Numbered from the stretch's first letter, positions 33,884 to 44,509 are shown. The stretch: 64,000 bases of DNA from Prorocentrum cordatum (GCA_963575745.1 CAUYUJ010005002.1:353856-417855), one strand, 5' to 3'. Numbers and translations are program-made. The notes: generated by a model from the sequence alone, not told the origin.

Positions 33884-35449
33884 TTGTCGCCTTCTTTCTT
33901 CAAGTGTCGGCGGGCTCGCTTCGTCTCCCTTCTGAAGTTGAATTGGCTAAGATTCCCGGATGGGCGCGCCGCCGACATCTCGTCCGCCCGCGAGACAGGG
34001 CCCCTGCTCATGCCCGACGCGCTCCAGCCGCTGATCGAAGGGTGGAAGCGGGCCAGCCACTGGCGCCAACGGGCTCGCGCAAGAGCGCGGGCTCCATTTG
34101 CGAGAGTTCTTGTGCTTGTGATCATGCGCGTACCCGATTCGAAGGCGGCGGTCAAGTTCCCTCGCGCGATGCTTGAGGAGCTGCAGAGACACTGGCTGCC
34201 GATCTTTGCGCGGGAATCCGTGGACATGGGAGGCGCGCGGCACGTTGCTCGGCGGCGCGCCCCCCCTCCGCTCTCCCCGCCGACGGGGGGGGCGGTCGCA
34301 GCCCTCAAGCGCGTGGTTCGCCGCGCGCGGGCTTCGGCACCTGGACCCGAGCACCTTCTTTTATTTGCTTGGGTAGCTGCGCCAGGTGCCCTGGACGCGA
34401 TGGAAGACATTGGCTTGCAATGTTTGGAGGCGGGCATTGCTCCTGTCTCCTTCAATCGCTCGCGCTCTCCTTCACCCCGGGAAGCGCCGACGAGATGGGC
34501 CGCGCTGCATGCGCGAGGTTGGCCAGGGCGTTGCGACCGATCAGTCGGACAAACAACGTAGGCGGCAATATTTCTGCTGCGGCAGGCAGTGAGCACACGA
34601 CGGCCCCTGTCGAAATGCATGCGCGCTCTAGCCAACAAGGCAGCATCATATGCCGAAGCGTTTGTCACTACATCTCCGCCATGGGCATGTTCGATCGCCT
34701 TGCGGGTTTCGATGTGTCTGCTGCTGAGAACCTCCCTGTCCAGATCCCGTTCGGCATTGCGGCTGCCTTTCCGTCCCTTGGCCGCCAGTGGTCGTTTTCT
34801 CCCGCGGAGAATTGCAGATGCCTCAACGGCATCAGTCGCGGTCGGCGTTCAGGCCCTGCACTGCGCGGTCCAAGTTGTGGCGACCGTCGGCGGCGATTGC
34901 AATGTCGCTTGCTGCGCGCGCTCAGGAGTTGCCCGAACGCGCCCGCTTTGGACGGCATGGGCCATAATTATGGACGTCATCACACGAGCGATTGCTGGCA
35001 CCATTCCGCGGGAGTCCCTTGGCACTGCCGCAGCGTGCGCTGGCGGTTTGGGACTTTGTCCCGCCCAGCTCAAGTTGTGGACCCCATTCTACCACATACT
35101 TCATCTCGCCGTGATCTACGGGCATCTGCACCTGAAAGCGAGCAAATGTGTCATCATCCCGCTGCGGGCACCAGTGGGCGACCAGGCCCGCGTGGTTATC
35201 CAGAATTTCCTAGATTCTCCCATCCCTGGGTGGTCGGGCTTCGCGATCTCTGACAAAGGCCTGTGCCTTGGTGGAGCCACGCATGAGCAGCAGTGGCTTA
35301 AGGCAGCTACAAAGTGGTGGGGCCGCATCGTTGCCGCGTCGCTTTTCTGGTGCCACCGCTGGCGCTCTGACCAGGCTGTAACCAACTTCGCCCATTCCAG
35401 CTCTCAGTTACTTGGCACTATTCTTGGGGATCCCTGTATCAACCGCTAA
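33884..35449 (+). pseudogene. LINE reverse transcriptase, catalytic aspartates lost
   Basis: 33884-34561 gives the N-terminal part (ASAPGPEHLLLFAWVA, SFNRS); 34369-35253 gives LRPISRTNN and motif A region PFGIAAAFPSL, where the catalytic Asp of FDF is Gly (GGC 34753-34755); 34589-35449 gives ...ACAGGLGL, where the ADD of motif C is AGG (GGC-GGT 35042-35047), and LKASKCVIIPL and CLGGATHEQQW (thumb region). Three frames are needed, so it is broken by frameshifts as well as by catalytic substitutions. Confidence 0.75.
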
Positions 35450-36059
35450 GCGGGGAACCCATGGCCTTCATCGCGTGCTAGGCATGCCTCCCATTCACTT
35501 CTGACCTGCAAGATCTGCTTACCTAGGGCCCCTGGTCGCCGAGTCCTACGCCGCGCCCCGTAAAGATGTTCAACGTGGGTGTCATGTGGTGGATGGCCAA
35601 TGACGCGATCTTTGGGTGGAGGCGTTTCCATAGTGCACTTGAGGCAGCGGCGACACATGCTGTCTCTTCGCCGAACTTTGCTGCTGGTCGTTGGTACCCT
35701 TCCTCCTGGCAGTAGAGCTCGACCATTGTCCAGCGCTTCTTCGACCTTGACAGAGGTGTCTCCCCCCTGTTGGCCATGCGCGATCGTCCTGCCATTCTGA
35801 GCGTTGTTCGGGAGGCCCGCGCGCAATCGGCGCGGGCGACGCTTGCTCTACGGCGACTGCGTCCACAGCGGCACTTCGCCCAGCATTTGACGGTATCGGT
35901 CTTCATTGATCGCTTCCACCAGACCATTGCGGAACGGCTCTCCAAATGGCATGGCGTCGGAGTCGCATCGAGGGATCTGGATATGCGCGGGCCCACCTCA
36001 GGGTCACCCGCTCCCGACTCGCCAGCTTGAAGATGGAATCTCCTGCGCGCGCTGGCTGG

Positions 36060-36330
36060 TGGATAGCACGCGTCCAGCCGCATGCGCGGGCGCTCCGGCC
36101 GTGGACGATGCGTGTTTGGCTGCGCGGAACCAGGTGCTATTCAGCACTGTCTGGCGTGTCCTCGATTGCTGCACCACGCATGTCTCCCGAGGGCCATGGC
36201 GCATGGATCTGTCTTTGAGCGATTGGGACTGGGCCCGCCTGAGATCTACCACCACATGACCCTCACCAAAAGTCCCTCTGGGCTACTCTGCGGAGGTTGT
36301 GTCTCTCGTGTTATTTTGTTATGGAATTGA
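36060..36330 (+). pseudogene. LINE C-terminal Cys/His segment
   Basis: Reads RSGRGRCVFGCAEPGAIQHC with LACP following, the C-X3-C...H...C arrangement often found after the reverse transcriptase of I/R1-like LINEs. Frame is open for about 80 codons. Confidence 0.5.
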
Positions 36331-36415
36331 AGCATGCCCCTGGCGATCACTGTGATGATGACTACAACTTCCACCTTCGGGCCTGTTGTGCACCTACCGA
36401 CAGGCTTGAGATAAG

Positions 36416-36605
36416 TGGCGTCAAACCTCGTGCCGATGGTCCTTACGTTCGACCTGATGCGCGGCCTGATCGACATCATGTGCATGCTGATCCCCGTTCT
36501 GCACCAGAACAGCGGGAAGGTACTGCACAAGTACTTCAGCCACCTGACGATGCTCCTGGATCGGGGATTCATGGAGCTCGTCGCCAAGGGCTGCCATTGT
36601 TTGGG
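36416..36605 (+). CDS. candidate exon, hydrophobic helical protein
   Basis: Begins after GAGATAAG (an in-frame TAA at 36412-36414 forces a splice or later start) and ends TTTGGG before GTCCTGG. The frame reads LVPMVLTFDLMRGLIDIMC, then MLIPVLHQNSGKVLHKYF and SHLTMLLDRGFMELVAKG; over 85% of third positions are G or C. It may contain one membrane or amphipathic helix. It lies just after the LINE, so a retroelement 3' tail is the alternative. Function unknown. Confidence 0.4.
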
Positions 36606-36858
36606 GTCCTGGCGGGGGTTGGCTTTCACGTCAGGCAGACCCGAACGCCAGCCCCGCCTTGAGGCGCCAGATTCATTAGCACAGCACTAACCTTCCTCAT
36701 CCTCGCGTTGCTGAAGGCACCCTCGGGACTGAAATGGCTCCCGCGTCGGAGTTGGTTTTAAACGTTTCGACGTATGCACCGCACTCCAACGAGCTCATTA
36801 TCGACTACGGGTGTTGCTCTTGCTGCCACACGTGGATTTGCGACCTCCGCGTCTGCAG

Positions 36859-37022
36859 CTCTCCTCCCTGCCATCCACGATGGCCACGACTACAACATGA
36901 GCGACGCCACGCTCGTTGCCGCGAACATCCTCGGTTCCGAGATCCCCACGGGGCTGCCCGGAGGGACCCTCGCGGCGCCGCCCGCCGCCCCGGTGTCGGG
37001 CGAGGAAACGTCGCCCCTTTGA
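36859..37022 (+). CDS. candidate terminal exon, unknown protein
   Basis: Acceptor CCGCGTCTGCAG; reads LLPAIHDGHDYNMSDATLV then AANILGSEIPTGLPGG and ends SGEETSPL with TGA 37020-37022. Third-position GC is high. Its phase does not fit directly to the exon ending 36605, so another exon would have to intervene, or the two are unrelated. Confidence 0.4.
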
Positions 37023-37039
37023 GGCCACTGCTGCTCCTC

Positions 37040-37120
37040 ATCTCTTTTTATCATCTCCTCCTCCTCCTCCTCCTCGCCTCGGCTCCACTAGTTCGCCTTC
37101 GCCTCTCCTCTCCTCTCTCC

Positions 37121-37155
<35 letters not shown>

Positions 37156-37255
37156 CGCTTCCTCCTCCTCCTCCTCCTCCTCCTCCTCCTTCTCCTCCTC
37201 CTCCTCCTCCTTCTCCTCCTCCTCCTCCTCCCCCTCTTTCTCGTCCTTCCCCATC
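37040..37255 (+). repeat. TCC array
   Basis: Pyrimidine array of CTCCTC/TTCCTC units shortly after the candidate terminal exon. Confidence 0.9.
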
Positions 37256-37990
37256 GCTTCTTTCGCTCACCAGGCGATGTGGATCACCTCGGGCATTTGG
37301 CGTTTCGCTTATTGGTTCCTGCGTAGCGAAGTAACGGGTGATGGGCGAAATCCTGCATCACCTTCGCCATCGGGGCGCAGGGTTTCGGCCAGTCGACAGA
37401 TGGGCACATCACGACACAGCCTGCCGATGTTGATTTGGGGGCGCGGGAGGTGCCCACACAAATCAGCGTATCATGTACAGGAGTTCGCTCATCATCCGAA
37501 AAGGGGGAACGCGCCGCCCCCCCTCGCCACAAAAAGTCAAGGAGGGCCGGGGAGCGCAGGATGCCATCGACAGGGCCAGGGCGAGGGTCGAGGCAGCGGC
37601 CGCGCCGCCGCCCCCGACGGCGTCCTTTGTGGTCCGGTCCACGGGCGCCGACGCCCTGCTGGAGGAGACCGGGCATTCGGCCCGACCACCCCCGGCTGCT
37701 CCTTCTCCCCGTTGCGTGGTCGCCGGCCCCCCTCCTCCCCGACTGGGTCGGGGAGAAGGGGAGGCCGGGGATCACGCAACGGGGGTCAGCGCTAACGAGG
37801 GTCAGCCCTGCCTCTCTGGTCGATTCGGGTTCGGGGGCCACGTGGGGCCGACTCCCCCTTTCCGCCCTTCGCTGCCCCGGGTTTGGGAGCGGCCAGGCGG
37901 TCTTCGGGGCAGAGCATTGGCTGGCCCATGTTTGTGTTGACCTGGGTCAGGGCGTCCCCGAAGTGCGTCTCGGGGGCGTTTAGGGGGTGT
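37256..37990. other. no gene recognised
   Basis: GC-rich with long overlapping frames on both strands (37284-37983) and no recognisable domain. 37680-37800 contains CTTCTCCCCG...CGGGGAGAAG-type inverted segments and duplicated GATCACGCAAC(G)GG complements. Confidence 0.4.
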
Positions 37991-37994
37991 GAGG

Positions 37995-38345
<351 letters not shown>

Positions 38346-38704
38346 CGTGTGTCTGTGGCCCCTTTCTTCCCGCTCTGTTTTCAGTGTGTTGCCTGGACCC
38401 CCCCCGTCCGCGCACATGCCTCGGGCAATGAACCATGATGCGCCAGTCCCCCTCTTCCTGGCCTTCTTGTCGGCGCGCTGGAGCACCCCAGGGCTCCAGG
38501 GCTCATTCCGACCTGATCGCGGTTCTGGCTGACTCGATCCGATTCGATACCGACACTCAAAGGAGCACTTTCTGCCGCTACTTGCTTTCTGCCGCTACTG
38601 GCAAGCCCCTCCCCCCCTCACCGCGGTTCGAACCCCGGGGGGGGGGGCAGGGGCAAAGCAGCCTCCCACTCCGAGCTGGGGGGGGCGGGGGATTCCATTG
38701 CAAT
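38346..38704. other. no gene recognised
   Basis: Contains GATCCGATTCGAT patches and G-runs at 38637-38650. TGCCGCTACT(T/G)GC is repeated at 38573 and 38591. CGGTTCGAACCCC at about 38625 resembles a pol III B-box but no tRNA fits around it. Confidence 0.4.
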
Positions 38705-39300
38705 AGGGTCCAGCTCTAGTAGGGTTCTATCAGAGTTGGACTTAGCCTTTCTCCGTAGGATTCCATGAAGGCTGGATCGTGCCCCGGTAGGGTTGCATTA
38801 AGGCTGGATCGACCCTTCATACGTTTCTAGTAGAGTTGCATCCATGACATACTAGGATCAGATTCGAGATAAACCGAGCACTCGTAGGGTCCTATTTGGG
38901 CTGGATCCAGCCCATAGTAGGATTATAGTGAAGTTGGATCGAGCCCCCGTAGGTTTCTAGTAGAGCTGGATCCAGCCCTGGTAGCAGTATTCGATTCGAG
39001 CTGGATCGAGCCTTTGTAGTATTCCAGTAGAGCTTGATCCAGCCCTCGTAAGATCCTTTAAGAACTGGAAATCGATGTTGTAGGTTTCTTTCCGAGCATG
39101 ATCGAGCCCTAGTAGGATTCGGTTTGCGCTGGACCCAGTCCTAGAAGCAGGGCTCGATTAGAGCTGGATCGAGCCTTTGTCGGGTTCTACAAGAGCTGGA
39201 TCCAGCCCTACCAGGGTTCTACTAGAGCTTGGCGCAGCCTTTGTAGGATTCGAGCTTGATCGAGACCTGGTAGGATCCTAGTAAAGCTGGATCCATCCCT
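38705..39300 (+). repeat. ~35-bp minisatellite (GAGCTGGATC(C/G)AGCC)
   Basis: About 17 diverged units with GCTGGATC(C/G)AGCCC and GTAG(G/T)(A/G)TTCTAGTAGAG. The core contains GGATCC-like palindromes. Confidence 0.8.
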
Positions 39301-40152
39301 TGTGGCGGCATTCGATAAAGCCAGTTCAGCACCGCCCCCTTTTCGAACGGGGTGGGGGTGGAGGGGGGTTCTGCCTCCCCCCTCCCCGGTTTCCAGGAGG
39401 GAGGGGTTCCCCATCCCTCCCTCCCTCCAGTTCCTACGAAATTGGGGTGGATTCTGTCACCCGCCCTCCCCCCTGGTTTCTCGGAGGGGTCGGTGGGGAT
39501 TTTCCCCCGGTCAAGCGACGGTAGATCGCGTTCCCTCCGACATTCCGAATATCCATCCCATGAGGCCCGATGATCGTACGGCGCTGTTGTGAATTCAGGC
39601 GCAGCCGATGCGATTCGATTTCGACTGCGTGCAGATGCAGCTCGATCCGACGCACGTCCCGATTCGATTCGATTCCCCGATTCGATGTTGATCAATTCTG
39701 CATCCAGGTGTCCCTAATGGAGCCGATGCAGACAGGGTCGGAGGATCGCGGCGCATCGCTGGTGCATCGGCGATGCAGCGCGATCGGAGGCCCATTCTTC
39801 TCCATCCAGCCATTGCCGATGCATCGGCGCTGTCGCGCGATGCTCTTATCCCATCTGCTCTGGCCCCACCCCCGGAGGCCTCCAATTACAAGCCGATTGT
39901 TGAAGATATAGCTCTGCTGGATCTCCAGACCCTCCGCTACTTGAAGAACCTTTCTACTTCAAGGATGGATGGCTTCCTACTCTGATCGCCTGCCACTTTG
40001 GCGGGTTGCATCTTCATGGTTCTACTAACTTTGCCGGAATGGCTTATGCTGATACGCGCACGTGTGCACTAGGTGGCTCCTGGGTGATCAGGGACACCAG
40101 TTGCTTGCAGGCGGCTGGTTGACTGTACCCTGTTTCTGCATCTGTCCCGAAG
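39301..40152. other. no gene recognised
   Basis: GATTCGATTCGAT patches at 39600-39690 and short GATGCA(T/G)CGGCG units at 39745-39840. No supported exon until 40153. Confidence 0.4.
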
Positions 40153-40440
40153 GAGAGCATAGCCAAGATCCTGGCCGTGAAGTGGTCGTCCACCTCCGGC
40201 GAGCTGCTGGACATCGACGCGGCTGCCGACGCGTACTCCAGCTTCAACAAGGCAACGGCCAAGGCGATGGCCAGCGGCGCATCCCCAGAGGATAGAGACG
40301 CGCTGGAAAGGCTGGAGCCGAAAGAGGCAGTCCTGGAATTCCTGGCCGCCTTCAGCAGGCAGTCGAGGAAGCACAGCTCCCGCGTCTCGGCGACGACGGC
40401 GAGCCTGCAGAAGTGCAAGTCGTGGGCGACCTCGCTGGGC
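40153..40440 (+). CDS. candidate exon, helical protein of unknown function
   Basis: The acceptor is GCATCTGTCCCGAAG at 40138-40152. The frame reads ESIAKILAVKWSSTSGELL, then DIDAAADAYSSFNKATAKA, LERLEPKEAVLEFLAAFSR and SLQKCKSWATSLG, with high GC third positions and a mostly helical, soluble composition. The right border is unclear (no convincing GT near 40440). No family is recognised; it resembles accessory proteins of dinoflagellate retroelements only in composition. Confidence 0.4.
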
Positions 40441-40985
40441 AGACACAGGAGTCGTCGGACGGGGCTGGGACGAGGAGAAATCCGTTTCGGAGCGTTTCGG
40501 AACGCTCTCAGAGCGCTCCGGTACGCTCTGAGAAGGTCGCGGCGCCCAAGACATCCTCCAGAGCCGCCGGATCTCAGAGATTCTCGATGTATCTCAACCT
40601 CGCAGGCATAGAGGTTGACACCACCACCAAGATCGGCGGTGTGCCTCCACCGAGGGAAGACGATTCCGATCTCGGCGATGGTGGAAATGTTCTGGCTTCC
40701 AATGTGTCCGAAATATTACCACCAACACCGAAATTTAGATCATCTTCCCCATGTGGAGGCAAACCCACTGTGCTGGTGTTGGTGCCATTTTCAAAGCCTC
40801 CAACAACCGGATGTGATCCTCGTCCTGGCTTCGTCTTAAGTTGGGCGGCGTCAGCTGGCCCACCCCCCGCCGATCCCGGCCAGCCCCCTTCCCGGCCCAG
40901 GATCGGCGTGCAGGCCCTCCTGGCCTGGCCAGGACGGAGGGGGCGCAGGCGCAGGCTCTGCCCAGGATGGGCCTGGACAGGATAG
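40441..40985. other. no gene recognised
   Basis: Includes GGAACGCTC/GGTACGCTC short repeats (40497-40530). No exon supported. Confidence 0.35.
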
Positions 40986-41092
40986 TGGACAAGGAGGAGG
41001 AGGAGGAGGAGGAGGAGGAGGAGGAGGAGGAGGAGGAGGGGGGTGGAGGAGGAGGAGGAGGGGCGGGGGAGGAGGCGGAGGAGGATGATGAG
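40986..41092 (+). repeat. GGA array, left side of assembly gap
   Basis: Purine array running into the N block. Confidence 0.9.
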
Positions 41093-41192
41093 NNNNNNNN
41101 NNNNNNNNNNNNNNNNNNNNNNNNNNNNNNNNNNNNNNNNNNNNNNNNNNNNNNNNNNNNNNNNNNNNNNNNNNNNNNNNNNNNNNNNNNNN
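41093..41192. other. assembly gap, 100 N
   Basis: Exactly 100 unknown bases, a conventional size for a gap of unknown length. The flanks are GGA triplets on the left and TCC triplets on the right, i.e. an inverted repeat, which probably stopped the assembly. Confidence 0.98.
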
Positions 41193-41280
41193 CCTCATCC
41201 TCCTCCTTCTCTTCCAGCTCCTCCTCCTCGTCCTCCTCCTCCTTTTCCTCCTCCTCCTCTTCCTCTTCCTCTTCCTCCTC
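41193..41280 (+). repeat. TCC array, right side of assembly gap
   Basis: Pyrimidine array complementary to the left flank (CTCATCCTCCTCC against GAGGATGATGAG). Confidence 0.9.
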
Positions 41281-41917
41281 AAAGGAGACTGTTATTTCTA
41301 TCATCTGGTGCGTAATGGTCGTTACCGGGGCCAAATTCTCCCCCCCGGGGTAAAGGTAACGATCGTATGTTTTTTGGGGGACTGCAGGTATTCGCGAGTG
41401 CCTTGCTATTGCTCGCAGGCGCCCTGCCAGTGCTCGCAGGCTTTGCGCAGGTGCCCCGCCTTGCCAAAGCGTCACTCTTACCTGGAGCTCAACTCCCCCC
41501 CCCCTGGTAACGACCGTTACGCGGAAATGGAAAATCCCAAGGCGGGCCTAGGATGATGACAACTCGTTCCAGAGCGCACCGCAGCGCATTCAGAGCGTTC
41601 CAGGACACTCCAGAGCTGCGGCGCGCGATACGGCCTCGAGGCTGGTCGGCTCTCAGAGGTCCGACCACGTAATATCTGTCAGAATATGTCCTTATCCTGC
41701 CTTCGTCTTATCCTCAGAGGAGGAAACGTACCCACTCTACCCTTCCCTCGTTTCCCCCTTTTGGGGGCCTCCTCGGAGGCCCTCGTTGCCACCGCTGGGT
41801 TCGCCTCGAAATCCTAGTCAGAACGCACCCCAGGAGAGGTCCGAAGAGTAGCGGCATCAGTACCGTTTGGTTTCCCCACATCCTCCCCCTGCCCCACATG
41901 TGGGCCCCGCGGCACAG
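41281..41917. other. no gene recognised; likely intron or 5' flank of the PX-domain gene
   Basis: GGT(A)ACGA(C/T)CGTTAC-like inverted segments at about 41320-41360 and 41505-41520. 41866-41900 is pyrimidine-rich, consistent with a splice acceptor before 41918. Confidence 0.4.
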
Positions 41918-42609
41918 GCGAACCGCCAGTCTGTCCTGCAGCATGCCACACACGTTCTGGACTCAGCGAGGCCGCCCGATGGCGAGAACGGCCTGGTTTG
42001 CACCAAGGGTCACCCAGTCACGAAGAGAAAGGTGGGCTTGCGACTTCATCAGAAGTGGGAGTTCTGGAGCGAGCGCAGATGCGACTTTTGCGACGAAGAG
42101 ATCGCGCAGAACGCTGTGAGGTGGCGCTGCAATGAACACTGCGACTTCGACATTTGCGAGCCGTGCTACGAGTCTGGGCAGCGCCAGGACGACTCCCAGC
42201 TCCTGCAGAAGGGCCGCGCCGACTCCCGGTCCCTGAGTCTGAGCGGTCCAGGTCTGGGCGTCGTTCAAGTGGAGATCCCGAGGGACAAGGTCCAGAGCCA
42301 CGACGGAATAGTCTTCTACGAGGTCGAGGTGACCCCCGCGTTCTCGGAGAGCAGTCCTCCCCTGTACTCTGTCCGGAAGCGCTACAACCAGTTCCTGGAG
42401 CTCAAGACGAACTTGGGCCCCGAGGCCGAGAAACTTCGGCCTGCCTTTCCTGGGAAGCTCTCGAAGCTGTTCCAGTCCGAGTCCTCCCTCGAGGACAGGC
42501 GAAGTGCCCTGTCACAGTGGCTGCAGGCGGCCGTCGCACACCCCCTGAGCTCCAGCGCATGGCGCGATTCGCTCAGGCGCTTCCTGCAATTCGACCCCGA
42601 GCGAGACAG
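41918..42609 (+). CDS. ZZ-like zinc finger plus PX domain protein (partial)
   Basis: Open from 41852 to TGA 42611-42613, but there is no Met anywhere in the frame, so the start lies in an upstream exon; GGCACAG at 41911-41917 after a pyrimidine stretch is the likely acceptor. Domains in order: a zinc finger at about residues 25-85 of this exon (CTKGH, CDFCDEEI, RWRCNEHC, DFDICEPCY), resembling ZZ/RING-like fingers; a PX domain at about 110-225 (VQVEIPRDKV, FYEVEV, the basic RKRYNQF that contacts phosphoinositide in PX domains, PAFPGKL in the usual proline-rich loop, RRSALSQWLQ, RRFLQF). PX proteins bind phosphoinositides on endosomal membranes. The end is uncertain: CAG before GTGATC could be a donor, with a possible next exon near 42958. 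Confidence 0.8.
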
Positions 42610-42613
42610 GTGA

Positions 42614-43620
42614 TCCATGCTTACCACAACCACCCTTACCCAACCCGATGGCCCTGGACCCCCTAAATTTCAGGTGGGGGCGTACGGGTTCCACCGTGTC
42701 CCCTCAATGTTTTGAAGGGCCCCCCCCCACCGGTGACGAGCACACTGATGACTTCAGGTTGGGTTGGGGTGGTTTGGTAGGTATCGGTGGTGAGCGAGGG
42801 GCGGACGTTCTCAGAAGGCTCGGAAGTCCCTCAGCTTTCTGAGGAGCTTTCTGGAAGACACGCAAGAAACCTCTCAGAAGGCCAGAGGCCTTTGTGAAGT
42901 CCCGCTGATCTCTGAGAAGGCCTCTCTCCCTCTCGCTTCCCCCCCCCTCGCTCGCCACCGGAGCCAGCGCCGGCCTCCCGCGGATGTGTCTCCTCCTGCG
43001 CCCGCCTGCGGCGCCGGGAGCTGGCGGGCCGGGAGCGGTCGCCCCCCTCGGCCTCGCGCAAGAGCGATCCTCCGCCGGAGTGACCATTGGTGTGGGCTCG
43101 CTGGGAGGCGCGTGTGGCGAGACATTCGGAGGTTTATAGACCTCCCACCCTGAGAGGGCTGGTCCAGGTCCGTTGGTTTCGGTCCTAGGTCCTAGGCCGT
43201 TTTCACTAAGGGGTGGTTTGCTAAAGGGAGGTTCGTCCACCGCCGATGAATGAGGGGCGGCGAGGGATGCAGAGAAGGGGGCCCTGTAGGGCCCTAGAGG
43301 GGCCCTCTGGGGCCCGACAGAGGGACACCTTTCCTTCCCCCCATCAGTTCGCCCCCCCGTGGATTCGCGCACAGGCTCGCAGGTTTCCTCACAGCACTGG
43401 CATGCGCGCTTGGATTTGGCCGACCCGCGGCCCCCTGAAGCTGCGCACCAAGGGTCACTCGTCTCCAGGGCTGGACCTAAACGCTGCTTTGCTGCATCTC
43501 GGCTGTGTTTTGTTTTACGCCTTGGCAGGGAGGTACAGGAAAACAGCTTGAGCAAAACGAGAAACAAAACGAGCACATAACGAAAAACAACGTGAAGTCC
43601 AGCCCTGCTCATCCCTTGGG
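42614..43620. other. intergenic or intron; shared repeat at 42805-42925
   Basis: 42805-42925 carries the TTCTCAGAAGGC-type repeat also at 27845-27985. 42920-42956 is pyrimidine-rich and ends CCGGAG; the sequence after it is GC-rich and open, possibly a continuation of the PX gene, but two frames are equally open and I do not choose. Confidence 0.4.
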
Positions 43621-43860
43621 TCACTCTTGCGCACAGCCGACCCCGCCGCCCCGGGACATCGCCAGCGGCGCGAGCCGCCAACAGCCAGGGGGCCAGGGAT
43701 CCCTCCCGGCTTCTGCGGCCAGGGCGGCGGCCGTGAGAGCCAGCGCGCACGAGGGGGCTGGCGCGAGGCCGGGGCGGCTTTCGGCGAAGGCGGCCGGCTG
43801 CCGAGAGGGCAGGGGCTCGAAGAGGGCAGCGGGCTCGTCGGAGGCCCTCTCCCAGCACGT
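43621..43860 (-). CDS. candidate terminal exon on minus strand
   Basis: Reading 43860 to 43621 gives RTCWERASDEPAALFEPLPS, then RQPAAFAESRPGLAPAPSC, ALALTAAALAAEAGRDP and ends GGGVGCAQE with TGA at 43621-43623. About 88% of third positions are G or C. One frame away from the segment upstream, so a splice or an indel separates them. No domain. Confidence 0.35.
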   Translation of the reverse strand, partial: TCWERASDEPAALFEPLPSRQPAAFAESRPGLAPAPSCALALTAAALAAEAGRDPWPPGCWRLAPLAMSRGGGVGCAQE

Positions 43861-44013
43861 CCTGCTTGGAATCCCCGCGGGGGCCCTGCCAGGAAGGCCC
43901 CCGCCTCCTTGGAGGCCACCCCGCCGCCTGCGAGGGCCGCCCCCGTCGCGCCACCCCCCTCGTGCGCGCCGCCGACGTCGGTCGGGGCCCCGGCGCCCCA
44001 GTCGGACTTGCCA
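43857..44013 (-). CDS. candidate exon, Gly/Ala-rich, minus strand
   Basis: Reads SDWGAGAPTDVGGAHEGGG, then ATGAALAGGGVASKEAGAF and LAGPPRGFQAG with about 95% GC third positions. The right side (44013) follows AGCTGGCAAG. The left end runs into CAG-GAC where only a GA-type donor is possible, a type known in dinoflagellates. Low complexity weakens the call. Confidence 0.3.
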
Positions 44014-44509
44014 GCTGTCCAGCTGTCCCGTGCTCGCTTTCGGCCCCCCCCCCCCCCCCAGGAGGGTTGCACGCCGAACCTGTAGCAGGGGCGGCGGAAG
44101 TGGTGGGGGGGGGGGGGGGGAAACGCTTCGGCGGGCACGCCTTGACGACCCCACCCTGCCCACGAAGGCATGGTTTCACCATCGGGGCCATCTCGCACGT
44201 CTGCCGCCGACACATCGCCGTTCCCAGGTCGAATGTTCACAGTCTCAGGCAGTCCCCCCCTTCGGCCCCCTCAACCCATCCAGGAAACCGTCGGCCTCCC
44301 TGGGGCAGAGGAGGACAGGGGGGTGAGGGGATAACTTCCGTGGAGTGGTCTGCGGAGCTCCTGGAGTCCCCACCTAAACCAAGACAGTTCAAGAACTTCG
44401 ATCCTTGAGTCTCGGTCCACGACGGCGACAGCATGTGCAAATCCTTAACGTGCCAGGGGAGGATCTGTGCAAGCTGCCTGTCCCACGGAGTTGCTCGGCA
44501 CACCAGGGG
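44014..44509. other. no gene recognised; G/C homopolymer runs
   Basis: C-run at 44046-44060 and G-run at 44107-44122. No further exon could be placed. Confidence 0.4.

Larger units (their letters stand above)
30892..36330 (+). mobile_element. LINE-type retrotransposon, decayed
   Basis: Reading along the plus strand with many frameshifts: ORF1-like region (31048-32480), apurinic-type endonuclease (32474-33560), reverse transcriptase (33884-35449) and a C-terminal Cys/His segment (about 36085-36160: CVFGC...H...CP). The order ORF1, endonuclease, reverse transcriptase, zinc-like tail is that of endonuclease-bearing LINEs. Sequence identity cannot be judged without a search. No poly-A or clear 3' repeat end was seen; the right border is a guess. 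Confidence 0.75.

Noticed and set aside
38615-38645. B-box-like CGGTTCGAACCCC
   Set aside because: No D-arm, anticodon arm or acceptor stem could be fitted.
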